Assembly: GCF_000687475.1 (NCBI RefSeq)
Contig: NC_057316.1
Location: forward strand, 3,906,001-3,970,000
DNA length: 64,000 nt
Direction of reading: 5' to 3'
From: Ustilaginoidea virens
Taxonomy: Eukaryota > Ascomycota > Sordariomycetes > Hypocreales > Clavicipitaceae
Under the pieces are notes generated by a model. The model had not been told where the DNA came from and ran no database searches. It worked only from the letters and a program-made list of their open reading frames with translations. A program made the translations under genes and the position numbers. Position 1 is the stretch's first letter. Each line of letters opens with the position of its first letter. Positions 47,633 through 59,404 of this stretch are shown here, piece by piece.

Positions 47633-47844
47633 CTACACTACAACCTGGGATAGAAAGTCCTTGAGCTTATCCGTCGGCACCGGAGGGTTTGCCTGCTAGC
47701 CCAACATAGACAAACTTGGTGCAAGATGTCAAAGGCCACTTGCTCCGACTGCGCCTGCAGGTAAACCGACAGGCTTTTGACGTACTCTTCCACGATCATA
47801 CTCACGCGCGGCATGGAATATTCTGGCCTTGCAGAAGTAGTCAT
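47633..47844 (-). pseudogene. Small secreted protein paralogue 2, truncated and frameshifted
   Basis: Only the C-terminal half is present. VEEYVKSLSVYLQAQSEQ (frame 1) matches the middle of paralogues 1 and 3. After VCLC the frame shifts, and PPVPTDKLKDFLSQ (second frame, ending at the stop 47,633-47,635) matches their conserved end. The signal peptide and cysteine pair are missing upstream. Downstream sequence (CCCTTTCGAAACC near 47,588) resembles that after paralogue 1 (CCCTTTTGAAACA near 46,778), which shows the duplication includes flanking DNA. Confidence 0.72.
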
Positions 47845-48294
47845 CTATTGTAAATGACTCGCGGGTGGCGGTTGTATTTTACGGGTAGCTGAAACCTGTA
47901 GCCTTTGTTTCTTGCTGGATATCCGGAGAAATATTTCCGCAGGCTTACTATTTTACCCGTCCTCCTGGACACCTACCACGCCAGATTTTCGGCACTGCCG
48001 TACTGCTTGTCTCTAGCGATGGACGTGAGCATTGCCGCCCGCGCTCGCGTTGCCTACTGTCATGGCTGATGCGTAAAGCAAGGACGCGAAACATGCAAGC
48101 AAGGAAGTAAGGAAGCTTGCATCCAACAGATGCTCACCAAGGCCTGGCCCAGGCGGGAAAGGCTTTCATGTACGTAGTATCATGTGCAAAAAAAAAAAGA
48201 TACGCTAGATTCCAGAGCGGAGATGGCCTATTGAAGTTGTCACGTTTACGGCGTGGCCAGAACAAAACAGCAATTACGCCAGACGTCGTGCGAG
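47845..48294. other. Intergenic within the small secreted protein cluster
   Basis: No gene recognised; a short A10 tract at about 48,188. This is presumably where the N-terminal half of paralogue 2 has decayed and where the 3' flank of the intact gene lies. Confidence 0.45.
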
Positions 48295-48762
48295 TCACAC
48301 TAATCCAGCGTCGACCCCGTTCCTAAACCCAAGTGTTGCCAATTGATCCATGACGCTGTTGATGAAGTCGGTGAGCTTGTCGGCAGGGACCGGAGGTTCT
48401 GTGGCTCGACTGAGCGTCTTCAACATTTCGACAGCATCCGAGGCTGTTTTCTCCTCATGCGCCTGCACGTACGGTGCCAGCCTTGCCGCGCACTCATGCA
48501 CAAGGAGCTCTGCCGAAGGGGTATAGCACTTGAGGCCGCAAGGGTCGTTCATGGGCACGCGCCAGATTTTGTAGATCTGGGCGGTGAACGTGTCTCGGGC
48601 GGCTTGTTCCACGAGAGAGGAAGCGGCCGCCTGGTAGAGACTGACGCGCCACATGGTGGCTGGGTCGGGCGCATGCGGGACCTTGTAGGGCGAGGGTGGG
48701 AGTATGGCTATGCCTGAAGCAAGGCTCGCAAAGGCCGTGGCGGTGAGAAGCAGGGCCTTCAT
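48295..48762 (-). CDS. Small secreted cysteine-containing protein, intact member of a local paralogue family
   Basis: 155 residues from ATG 48,762 to TGA 48,295-48,297, without intron. A signal peptide (MKALLLTATAFASLASG) is followed by a mature part of about 138 residues with three cysteines (NDPCGLKC and HEC), predicted mostly helical, ending in a conserved EPPVPADKLTDFINSVMDQL block. The start was chosen at the signal peptide; the frame is open upstream, but that part is Pro/Ser-rich 5' leader containing a G-tract. I do not recognise the family. Size, secretion and two adjacent degenerate paralogues (46,795 and 47,633) fit a fast-evolving secreted or effector-like protein, which is inference. 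Confidence 0.75.
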   Translation of the reverse strand: MKALLLTATAFASLASGIAILPPSPYKVPHAPDPATMWRVSLYQAAASSLVEQAARDTFTAQIYKIWRVPMNDPCGLKCYTPSAELLVHECAARLAPYVQAHEEKTASDAVEMLKTLSRATEPPVPADKLTDFINSVMDQLATLGFRNGVDAGLV

Positions 48763-49881
48763 CTCGGGGGAGTCGACGACGGGCTGTATCGGCCGGCCGA
48801 GGCGGAGCCTGTGAAGTTGGCTTGTTTCCTCGCTGCTTGTGCAAGAAAGAGACGAAGAAGAAGGGGGGAAGGGGGGGGGGGGGGGAGAGCCACGAGGAGG
48901 AGGCCGGGAAAGCGTTGCAATGAAATAGGGGCTCGATCGGGGCGAGGGCTGTGGTTGCGAGCCGCGAGTCGCCGGGCAGGTGCAGGGGCCCCCCAACCCG
49001 GCCTGGACGGGCTTGGCTGCCGGCCGCGCCCGCTCAAGGCAAAGCCCCGGGCTGACACAGTTGACACGTGGCTTTCAGCCTCGAGGCTGCCGCCAAGGGC
49101 CCCGCCGGGCGACGCCGGGCCCCGCCGAGGCCCCCGTACCAGAGCCGTGTAGCCAACGCCCTCCGCCACAGGCAACGGAAGCGCGAGACGCCCAAGGAAT
49201 GTATGCGTAAGGCCCGGAGCTAGATCCGGGCCCTGGATCTGGAGCACCGTCTGCCAAGCCTTGGTCTGCTGGTGCGGCAGCCAGGGTCCACAGGGACCGG
49301 GACATTTGAATATGCACGTACAACATCATCACCACGTCGTGCCGGCAGCAGGGAAAAAAAGGCTGGAACTATGGGCCCAGGGGCAGAGGAGCACAGTCAG
49401 CCAACCTCTGGTCGACCCGCCAGCCCAGCTCGAACTGGACTCTGCACATTGTCAGTGACCTGTGACGCAGCAGCGGCGCCTCGCGGAAAGTGATGCAAGG
49501 CCCAAGTCACGGCGACTGGGGCGAGTTGGCTGACCAGGCCGTCTATTTCTCGCAAACTGCATCTCCACCCTTCTCGCCGAGATGCAGCTGCCCCATTTGT
49601 GTCCCATCCATCATCAGATCATCAGGCTGAGTTTCCAAGGCAAGAAACCCTTCCGTTTCAAATACTAGAGCCTTCTAGAGCCTTCTAGATTATATTAATG
49701 AAAAGGTACTACGACTTACTACTTAAGTAATGGTAAAAGTGTCCAGTGCAACCTTGCCTTCTTGCCACCATGAGCAGGGCTGCCTCATGCAGCATGCATT
49801 GCTATCCTCCAAGATTGAATCCGCGGTCGAATCCATCACCCCTCCAGGCAGCCTGGGCTGGTTCAGCCAAGTCCCAGGCGT
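48763..49881. other. Intergenic
   Basis: GC-rich; a run of G near 48,867-48,885 lies in the presumed leader of the secreted-protein gene. No convincing gene. A direct repeat, AGAGCCTTCTAG, occurs twice at about 49,667-49,689. Confidence 0.45.
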
Positions 49882-50211
49882 TCAGGACGGAAGCCCAGAG
49901 CTCCTCAAACACTCTTCCCCCGGGCCCTCCTGCGATGCTTGGCCAATACTGCCCTCGACCCCCTCGGTACCATCGGGGACGGGACCCGGCTGATGGCTGC
50001 GCTCTTTGTCGTGGATTTTACTCAGCGCACTAAGCGCAATGGCCTTGAATTTGCTGAACTCCTCCTTCTGGCTGTCGATCTGGTCTTGCTGCCTTTCGAC
50101 GTGGCGTTGGAGCCGTTCGACCTTGTCTTGCAGGCTCCCGAGGTCCTTGTTGATTCCCTCCTTGGCTGCCGGGGCCTCGCCGCCGGTCGGTCTGGCGAAC
50201 CCTCCCCTCAT
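49882..50211 (-). CDS. Hypothetical short coiled-coil protein
   Basis: 109 residues from ATG 50,211. The central part (about residues 25-70, LQDKVERLQRHVERQQDQID and on) has clear heptad spacing and high charge, as in a coiled coil; the ends are Gly/Pro-rich. No domain is recognised. The frame is open upstream through a simple-sequence GATGCG repeat (about 50,276-50,312) without an ATG. It may be part of a larger spliced gene or not expressed at all. It lies downstream of the adhesin gene on the same strand. Confidence 0.35.
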   Translation of the reverse strand: MRGGFARPTGGEAPAAKEGINKDLGSLQDKVERLQRHVERQQDQIDSQKEEFSKFKAIALSALSKIHDKERSHQPGPVPDGTEGVEGSIGQASQEGPGEECLRSSGLPS

Positions 50212-50609
50212 GGTGGGGGGTGTGATGCTATCCGTTGCGATGACGAGGGACGAATCGGTCGAATAGAACACCGCTGACGCTGATGCTGATGCGAATGCGG
50301 ATGCGGATGCACAGACGCAGATCGCAGACGCAGATTCAATTTTCACGATTCACTTGGCAGCAAAAGCGGTGTGCACCAGTTGGCAAGCATGCAGCAGGTA
50401 TTTGATTGGACATCCCCTGTCAGGTTTGTATCTCTACTAATGAGCAGCTGGTGCAGCTGGTGCAACGCAGATGACAGCTGTTCCTCCCCTAAAGAACCCA
50501 TCACCCCCCCCCCCTTCCCCCCTCCTCCTTTTTTCCTTCTTTTCACCGCCTTTCTTGCGGCACCTCCCATGGCATCGGTCTTCTTCAACCACCAAACCCT
50601 TTCCATCAA

Positions 50610-53600
50610 CTAGAAACCTACGGGGGCCAGGTTTGAGCAGCTGCTAATGACTTGTCTAGTGATTGGAGTGTTTCCAAGGTATCCAGGCATGTAGGATGTA
50701 ACGATTTTTCCCGTGGGGTCTATCAGCGTGAAGCCACAAGCCGTGGGACCCGGAGAATTCACACAGAGGATTCTCATGGGTATAAAGGTTCCAGCGATGG
50801 CCGAATACGATACTGTTGGCCCTGTCAGACTCGCTTGTGTACCAGATACCAGATTGGCGTTCGCTCTCTTGAAGCCAGCAACGGCGTTGGGGCCAAGCCA
50901 GAGGTATGCCCCATCATCATCGCCGCCTTGAAAGGAAAAGACATAAGTCCCGGTCATGGATGGGTTGAAATATGCGACATGCTGGACTACCATGTTGCTG
51001 ATTTGCGGAATAATAGTTCCGTACAGGTTAGCCGGAGCGCTTTCAATTAAGTAGCCGATGGAGTTGGTCAAGCCGGTTAGTGTGGGCGATTGGTTGGACA
51101 TGACGACTTCTGGAAGGAAAACGTTCGAGGCATAACCCAGAACCGCATTTGAAGTGGGGACTACGCCCGGAGCATTGGCGGCTCCGCCAACAAAGCGATA
51201 ATACGCCCAGAGAGCTGCGGGGGTACATATGGGCGTGTTGATGACGACTGTGCCAGGGATAGTTCCGCTCGCGGGGATGGTGACGACGCTAGGGATGGTG
51301 TTTGTGCCGGTGAGGGGATTGGTGACGGTGACGTACGAAGGGACTGCGTACGAGCTGACGGTCGGAGTGATGACTACCGTTGATACGAATGTCGTGCCAG
51401 GCTGGGTGATGGTGACCACGAGCGTGGTCCCAGCTGCGACGGCGGCCACTGACGGCGTCTGGATGACGACGCTGCCCGGGACTGTGCCGCTGGGCGGGAT
51501 CGTGACTGTGGTAGGCACGCTGTTGGTGCCCGTAATAGCCTGTGTAAAAGTGATGTATGATGCCGACGGGGGGGCTGGGGGCGTCTGAACAATGACGCTG
51601 CCTGGAACGGTGCCGCTGGGCGGAATGGTCACGGTGGTGGGAGCGCTGTTGGTGCCCGTTAGAGGCTGCGTAACCGTCACGTAAGGCCCGGTTGCGGGCG
51701 GCGTGATAACCAACACGCTGCCAGGGATGGTGCCGCTGGGAGGTATGGTTATCGTGGTAGGAACGCTATTAGTGCCGGAGACGGGCTGCGTAATAGTGAC
51801 ATAGGGCCCAGTTGCCGGCGGCGTAATGATTAAAATGCTTCCCGGGTTCGTGCCACTAGGCGGGATAGTTAATATAGTAGGCACGCTATTCGTGCCGGAA
51901 ATAGGCTGCGTAATAGTGATATAGGGCCCAGTTGCCGGCGGCGTGATAATCAATATGCTTCCCGGGTTCGTGCCACTAGGCGGGATAGTTACTGTAGTAG
52001 GCACGCTATTCGTGCCGGAGATAGGCTGCGTAATAGTGACATAAGGCCCAGTTGCCGGCGGCGTGATAATCAATATGCTTCCCGGGTTCGTGCCACTAGG
52101 CGGGATAGTTACTGTAGTAGGCACGCTATTAGTGCCGGAGATAGGCTGCGTAATAGTGACATAGGGCCCAGTTGCCGGCGGCGTGATAATCAACACGCTG
52201 CCAGGGTTAGTGCCGCTAGGTGGTATAGTAACCGTCGTGGGAATGCTATTCGTGCCCGAAAGCGGCTGCGTAATTGTTATATAAGGCCCAGTTGCCGGCG
52301 GCGTAATAATAACCACGCTGCCCGGGTTCGTGCCGCTAGGTGGTATAGTAACCGTCGTGGGAATGCTATTCGTGCCCGAAAGCGGCTGCGTAATTGTTAT
52401 ATAAGGCCCAGTTGCCGGCGGCGTAATAATAACCACGCTGCCCGGGTTCGTGCCGCTAGGTGGTATAGTAACCGTCGTGGGAATGCTATTCGTGCCCGAA
52501 AGCGGCTGCGTAATTGTTATATATAGCCCAGTTGCCGGCGGCGTAATAATGACCACACTGCCTGGGTTTGTGCCGCTAGGTGGTATAGTGACCGTCGTGG
52601 GAATGCTATTCGTGCCAGAAAGCGGCTGCGTAATTGTTATATAAGGCCCAGTTGCCGGCGGCGTGATAATTACCACGCTGCCGGGGTTCGTGCCACTGGG
52701 CGGGACAGTTATTGTAGTAGGCACGCTGTTAGTGCCGGAGATGGGCTGTGTAATGGTCACATATGGCCCAGTTGCCGGCGGCGTAATAATCAACACGCTG
52801 CCTGGGTTGGTGCCGCTAGGTGGCACAGTGACCGTGGTGGGAATGCTATTGCTACCGGATATAGGCTGCGTCAAAGTGACATACGATGCTGATGCTGGGG
52901 TCTGGATGATGATGCTGCCGGGCACTGTACCACTGGGAGGGATGGTCACGGTGGTGGGCAGAGTATTAGTGCCTGTAAGAGGCTGAGTGAAAGTCATGTA
53001 TGGTCCTGCTGGGGGCGTCTGGATGACGATGCTGCCCGGCATCGTCCCACTGGGCGGGATGGTGACTGTGGTAGGCACGCTGTTGGTGCCCGTCAAAACC
53101 TGCGTAACAGTAACGTACATACCTGGCGGCGTCTGAATGATGATGCTGCCGGGGACTGTACCACTGGGAGGGATAGTCAGTGTGGTAGGCACGCTGTTGG
53201 TGCCTGTTAAAACCTGTGTAAGGGTAACGTATGCACCTGGCGGCGTCTGGATGACAATGCTGCCCGGCATCGTCCCACTGGGCGGAATAGTGACTGTGGT
53301 AGGCACGCTGTTGGTGCCTGTTAAAACCTGTGTAAGAGTAACGTATGAGCCTGGCGGCGTCTGGATAATGACTGACCCCGGAACGGTGCCGCTAGGTGGG
53401 ATAGTCACTGTTGTAAGCACGCTGTTGCTGCCTGTGAGAGGCTGGATGAGGGTGACGAAGCTTCCAGCTGCAGCTGGCGTCTGGATGACGACAGTCCCCG
53501 GAATCGTGCCACTAGGGGGGATGGTCACCGTGGTTGGCGCAGTGTTGGTACCACTTCCCGGCTGGGTAATAGTTACATAACGCCCCGATGCCGCAGGTGT

Positions 53601-56600
53601 TTGAATTACCACGCTGCCAGGAACCGTGCCGCTCGGCGGGATCGTGACCGTGGTAGGTACCGAGTTTGCGCCGCTCAACAGCTGGGTGATGGTGACGTAC
53701 AGGTAACTTGGGGCAGGCGTCTGGATAATCACAGAGCCTGGAACCGTGCCGCTGGGTAAGATGGTGATAGTTGTAGGCACGCTGTTGGTACCGGACAGAG
53801 GCTGTACGATTGTTACGTAGGGTCCAGTTGCCGGCGGCGGCGTGATAATCAATATACTACCGGGATTGGTGCCGCTAGGTGGGATAGTGATAGTGGTAGG
53901 AACGCTATTCGTACCGGTCAGAGGCTGCGTGATTGTCACATAGGGTCCGGTTGCCGGCGGCGTGATAATCAAGACGCTGCCGGGGTTAGTGCCGCTGGGT
54001 GGGATAGTAATGGTGGTGGGAATGCTATTTGTCCCGGTTAGAGGCTGCGTGATTATCACGTAGGATCCGGTTGCCGGCGGCGTGATAATCAAGACGCTGC
54101 CGGGGTTGGTGCCACTAGGTGGGATAGTGACCGTGGTAGGAATGCTATTCGTACCGGTCAGAGGCTGCGTGATTGTCACATATGGCCCAGTTGCCGGCGG
54201 CGGCGTGATAATCAACACACTGCCGGGGTTAGTGCCGCTAGGTATTATAGTGATGGTAGTGGGAACGCTATTTGTACCGGTCAAAGGCTGCGTGATTGTC
54301 ACATAGGGTCCGGTTGCCGGCGGCGTGATAATCAAGATGCTGCCGGGGTTGGTGCCGCTAGGTGGGATAGTGATCGTAGTAGGAATGCTGTTTGTACCGG
54401 TCAGAGGCTGGGTGATTGTTACATAAGGTCCAGTTGCTGGCGGCGGCGTGATAATCAATATACTGCCAGGGTTGGTGCCGCTAGGTAGGATAGTGATAGT
54501 GGTAGGAACGCTATTTATACCGGTTAGAGGCTGCGTGATTGTCACATAAGGTCCAGTTGCCGGCGGCGGCGTGATAATCAACACACTGCCGGGGTTAGTG
54601 CCGCTGGGTAGGATAGTGATAGTAGTAGGAATGCTATTTATACCGGTCAGAGGCTGTATAATTGTCACGTAGGGTCCGGTTGCCGGCGGCGTGATAATTA
54701 AGATGCTTCCGGGGTTGGTGCCGCTAGGTGGGATAGTGACTGTGGTAGGAATGCTATTTGTCCCGGTTAGAGGCTGCATAATTGTCACATAGGATCCGGT
54801 TGCCGGCGGCGTAATAATTAATACGCTGCCGGGGTTGGTGCCGCTAGGTGGGATAGTGATGGTGGTGGGAACGCTATTTATCCCGGTTAGAGGCTGCGTG
54901 ATTGTCACATAGGGTCCGGTTGCTGGCGGCGTAATAATCAAGATGCTACCGGGGTTAGTGCCGCTAGGGGGAATAGTGATAGTGGTGGGAACGCTGTTTG
55001 TCCCGGTCAGAGGCTGCGTGATTATCACATAGGATCCGGTTGCCGGCGGCGTAATAATTAATACGCTGCCGGGGTTGGTGCCGCTAGGTGGGATAGTAAT
55101 GGTGGTGGGAACGCTATTTGTCCCGGTCAGAGGCTGCGTGATTGTCACGTAGGGTCCGGTTGCTGGCGGCGTGATAATCAAGATGCTACCGGGGTTAGTG
55201 CCGCTAGGGGGGATAGTGATAGTAGTGGGAATGCTGTTTGTCCCGGTCAGAGGCTGCGTGATTGTCACATAGGGTCCGGTTGCCGGCGGCGTGATAATCA
55301 AGATGCTGCCGGGGTTGGTGCCGCTAGGTGGGATAGTGACTGTGGTAGGAGCGCTATTGGTGCCGGCCGCTGCTTGTGTAAGAGTAACGTAGAGACCCGG
55401 CGGCGTCTGGATAACCACCGTGCCGGGAACGGTACCGCTAGGAGGGATAGTCACCGTGGTAGCCACGCCGTAAGTGCCAGTAAGAAGCTGCGTGAGCGTG
55501 ACGTACGATCCCGCCGGCGTCTGGATGATGACGGTGCCTGGAGCGGTCCCGCTCGGAGGGATGGTGAAGGTCGTGGCCAGGCCGGTGAAGGGTCGGGTGA
55601 GGGTGATGTACGGCCCCACCAGCGGCGTTTGGATGATGACGCTGCCTGGGACTGTGCCGCTGGGCGGGATGGTGACTGTCGTGGGCTCGCCGTTGGTGCC
55701 GGTCAGGGCCAGCGTGAAGGTGACGTAGAGACCTCCCGACGGCGGCTGCGAAACGGTGCCCGGAACCGTCGACGTGCTGCCGGACGCGGCGGTTGCCGCG
55801 CTCAGCACCCTGCTCGTGCTAGCAAGAGGCGCGACGGATCCTCCGCTAGCGACGCCGTCGGCTGCCTGCTCGTACAGGGACAGCGCGATGACCGGGCCGC
55901 CGGTCGACTGCCGCCTCAGGAGGCGGGGAAGCGCTCCCGCGGGGTTTCCGCCGCAGCACTCGTTGCTGTTTCCGGGACACGAGATGTTGCACTGCTCGAG
56001 GGCGATGATGGAGGCGCTGCTGTCCAGGTCGTCGCCGCAGTAGCAGTTGCTGGGAATCGTCCTCTCGTGTCAGCACTGCCACCCTTTTTTTTTCTTTTTT
56101 GCCGCACCGGGCGCCGCGACTCAGTCACCTACCTTTTATACACGCCGAAAAACCGCTTGGTGCAGGAAGCGGCGCAGACCTGCAGGCTCATCATCTGCGT
56201 GGCGGCGACCCTGCCGAGGCCGGGAAAGCCGGCCCCGGAGACGACGCAGCCGTAAAGCGCATATCCCAAGACGCGGCCGGGCGGGTTGCACTGAACAGCC
56301 GGAGACGGTGCGGCGGAAGCAGCCGCCGTGGCAGCCGCCGTGGCAGCCGTTCCCGGCAAGGTGCCGCCCGGCGGCTGCGTTGTCGCGGTGGTGATATACT
56401 GCGCATCCGTGCAGGTCGTGCTGGTACTGCAAGCCACGCATTAACCCGCTGCTATTCCCCGCCGACAGTCAGTGCGCGGTACTTACTATGCCCCCGTCAA
56501 AACGTATGTGTTATCCTGGCAGTACACTTTCAAAGGCTGGTAGTTTACGAGAATGTTCCCTGCGCAGTCATTTGCGCTGTTGGCTCCTCCAGTCAGTAAG

Positions 56601-56650
56601 CATATGTTGAGGCCCAGGAAAGTAAGAAGGTGCAGAAATATCCGACCCAT
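50610..56650 (-). CDS. Giant WSC-domain, tandem-repeat, GLEYA/PA14-like cell-wall adhesin
   Basis: Three exons: 56,487-56,650 (ATG 56,650), 56,133-56,426 and 50,610-56,049. Introns are 60 bp (GTAAGT...TTGCAG) and 83 bp (GTAGGT...CCCAG). Total 5,898 nt, 1,965 residues. A signal peptide (MGRIFLHLLTFLGLNICLLT) comes first. A Cys-containing N-terminus follows, then a WSC domain (about residues 101-187: YALYGCVVSG, FFGVYKSNCYCGDDL, NECCGG), a wall-binding module. About 37 repeats of ~40 residues follow (consensus around PTTVTIPPSGTNPGS, then ITPPATGPYVTITQPLTGTN). The C-terminal ~205 residues (YVFSFQGGDDDGAYLWLGP, MRILCVN) resemble PA14/GLEYA lectin domains, which bind sugars through an Asp-Asp pair and Ca2+. 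No GPI signal is visible after it. It probably acts in adhesion at the cell surface. Confidence 0.9.
51226..55745 (-). repeat. ~120-bp coding tandem repeat array, about 37 units
   Basis: The array lies inside the adhesin. Unit length is about 117-126 bp. Some neighbours are identical at DNA level: 52,261-52,380 and 52,381-52,500 match exactly by eye. Other units vary (GSVLIITPP, GSIVIQTPP and so on), which gives blocks of related units. No unit contains a stop or frameshift. Confidence 0.95.
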
Positions 56651-56689
56651 GATGCCGTGAATAAAATAGTGCTAATAAGATATCTCCTA

Positions 56690-57330
56690 ATAAAGCAGGT
56701 AATAAAAACACTATGAATAAGAAAGTAAGGTACCAGAAAACTACAGGTTATTAACTACTAAAAATAGGAGCATCAATATATACTTATAAAATTTTATTTT
56801 ATTCATTTAACACAAATAGATAAAAATAATTTGTTTATAAGTTTTTTTTTTCAGATTTACATATGTAAATATAATAAGCTTATTAGCTACTTATATACGT
56901 GGCACATTCCTGATCAGAAAATATATTATATAAATTAAAGCTGTAAATTTTATTATATTTTTAATCATTAAGTTATATATTGCTTACTATCTTTATCTTT
57001 AAGGCAGAATCTTATTAATACGCATTTATTAATAGAAAAAAAAGTGTAGTAAGCAATACTCACATTACTCTGATAAGTTGAAAAATGAAAAAAAAAATAT
57101 TTTTCTGATATTTATAGTCAGTATCCGGATAGCTGTCGAAAGCCCAACTTGAACAGCATTGAATTACTTTCGCTTTATCATATCGGAATATCTATAAGAT
57201 ATCATTTCATCTCTTTACAATCCATACTTGTCGGGGTCATTTATATTTAAGAAAAGTCGGTTGGTTTTCCCTGTCCATAAACAAGAGCAGTATATTCCGC
57301 CCTGCATTGGAATAAAAACCCCGCATCAGA
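56690..57330. other. AT-rich block upstream of the adhesin gene
   Basis: About 640 bp of strongly AT-rich DNA in otherwise GC-balanced surroundings. It contains an 11-bp inverted repeat, ATTGCTTACTA (about 56,976) against TAGTAAGCAAT (about 57,046). No coding potential. It could be a long AT-rich promoter or an old transposon relic; neither can be shown. Confidence 0.5.
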
Positions 57331-59404
57331 ACAGAAATCGGGTCACAACTCCTTTACCTTAGCTTAGAAATTAGTCTAGCCTCGAGTTTCAGCGGCACAG
57401 GCATCAGGCCCTTGAGCCGCTCACTTGCTAGCAAATCTACGAAACTCGACGCGATTGGGTCGTCATTAACCAAGTCCCACCTTTGCAGTCCCTCGAGGTG
57501 GCGCGGCCCATCTGGTTGGCCAACTCAGGTACCTAGGTACCTAGTTGACAACTAAAAATACACCTTGACAGCTACCAAGGCCTACAAGTACCAGCACGCA
57601 CCAGTCCACCTCGAGGTAGGTACCCAAGGTACATTAGGCCTGGTACATTAGGTACTGGGCTTGTTCTCCAACAGCTTGCACGGTCTACCAAAATTGGCTC
57701 CCTGCCAGCCCTTGCCTCATCCGTTCGTCTGTTCTCCTGAAGTTGTCCCATTTCAGCCCTACTCACCAGCCATGCCCGCCCCGCCAAAGTCGGCTACAAG
57801 GGGCTGGGTGCAAGGGGGCTGGGTGCAAGGGGCTGGGTGCCAAGGGCTGGGTTCGAATTGACATTGACACATTGACCTTTGCTGTCCACCCCCACAGTGG
57901 ATTGCGCCGGCTATTGAAGATGCTCTTTGCCATTGCCGACCAACCCTGCGAGGAGGCATGCCGAACAAGGGCATCAGCCGCGCCAGCGTGGATCTTGGAT
58001 CTTGGTGTCGTCAGCAACTGGCATATGTAGACTGCAGCTGAAGATGACCGGAGTAGGCTGCGAAAGAAAGAAAGAAAAAAAAAAAAAAAAAAAAAAAAAC
58101 GGCAACTGCGGCGCCGGCGTATGCGAGGGGCTTTTGCAATTTGTTCTCGTGATATTTCGAGGCTTGTATTGACGGGTACCGCACGACGCACGACGCACGA
58201 CGCACTAGGGACTCCACTTGGTGCGGCTGCGGTAGCCTCGAAGTCGGTAGCCTTGGAAGTCTCGCGCGCTGGGACTAGTTCCAAGCCTTGGCGGCGATGC
58301 GAACGGGAATGCATCCGGCAACTGCGGCTTGACTTGCTATCCCGCCTCGTCTCTTTTTCTTTTCTTTTTTTCTTTTTTTATCTTTAAATTTTTTTTTTTT
58401 TTTTTTGGCGGAGTGGTTTGAGGCGACGAGAATACGCCCTTCACTGGCAACAGATGGGTTGGGAAGCCACATACCTCCTCACCTTGGGTACCGCTCACTA
58501 TCTAATGTCTGGTCACTTCAACATGACAGGTTGGGTCTGGTTAGCGGGGACTAGAACACCTGAGGTCCTTGGCATGCACCTGAGTTGGGAGGTACCTAAT
58601 GTTATGTACCTCCCAAGACACCAGCCTAGCCTAACCTCCTTGGGCGCCTGGTAACAGGACAAAGGCTGCTTCCAGCAGCATGGAGCTCCCCGCACCGGCA
58701 CAGACAGTGGTCACTGCTTGCCAGCATTTCCCCAAGGTCCAGAGGTGCCGGCAGGTACATACCTCCTACCTTAGGTAGGTAGGTAGGTAGGTACCTACCT
58801 AGAGTTGACCCAAGGTAAGGAGGTAAGGTAGTTGACCGAAAGTTCCAACCAACCATCGTTCGCGTTCCGCTAGGACCTGCCGTGCTGCACTATTATAAGC
58901 CGTCAACTATATCCCTAGTTCAAGTATAGTCTGGCATGATACATGGTTGCTATTCCAGATTGTTCCGCTGCGGCTTCTATGGAGGGAGGCCTGTTAGAAG
59001 GGGAAATGGTGGGGCAGAATAAATGTAGCTCAACAGAATAACCTAGCTTAAAGAAATCAACCTCCTACATACTACCATTTTTTGGCCCACATGCCGATGG
59101 AAACATTTCAGGCCCTTGCGAAGAGCGGAGAAACACCCGTCTCCACAGCTGCGATTTGATTCTTCAAGGGTTGCCCGTGGGTGGGGTGGGGCATCAAGGA
59201 CATCTGCGTTCTTTTGCAGTCAATAGTAATCTTTTCCTTCATTCCGACAAAAGAAAACGCCGAGACGAGTCAACCGGAAAAAAAAAAAAAGGAAAAAAAA
59301 GGAAAAAAAAAAAGAAAAACGAAACAAAAAAAGAACCCAAGGAGAACCCTTAACCAAAAAAAAGAAAGAGCAAGAAAAAAGCAAGTTGCGCGCTTTTCAC
59401 GGCC
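57331..59404. other. Intergenic between adhesin and oxidoreductase genes
   Basis: No gene supported. It contains a tandem GGGCTGGGTGCAAG-type repeat (about 57,800-57,850), A- and T-homopolymers (58,077-58,099; 58,388-58,406), GTAG/GGTACC-type repeats (57,528-57,545; 58,770-58,800) and A-rich sequence just before the oxidoreductase start (59,278-59,380). Short open frames follow from these repeats. Confidence 0.5.

Noticed and set aside
48763..49335. Open frames on both strands upstream of the small secreted protein gene
   Set aside because: They are Pro/Arg/Gly-rich translations of GC-rich leader and promoter sequence and a G-tract, without motifs.
51229..55728. Plus-strand open frames across the adhesin repeats
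   Set aside because: They mirror the repeat unit on the opposite strand; the minus-strand frame is the one continuous with signal peptide, WSC and C-terminal domain.
58050..58472. Lys-rich and Phe-rich open frames
   Set aside because: They translate homopolymer A and T tracts.
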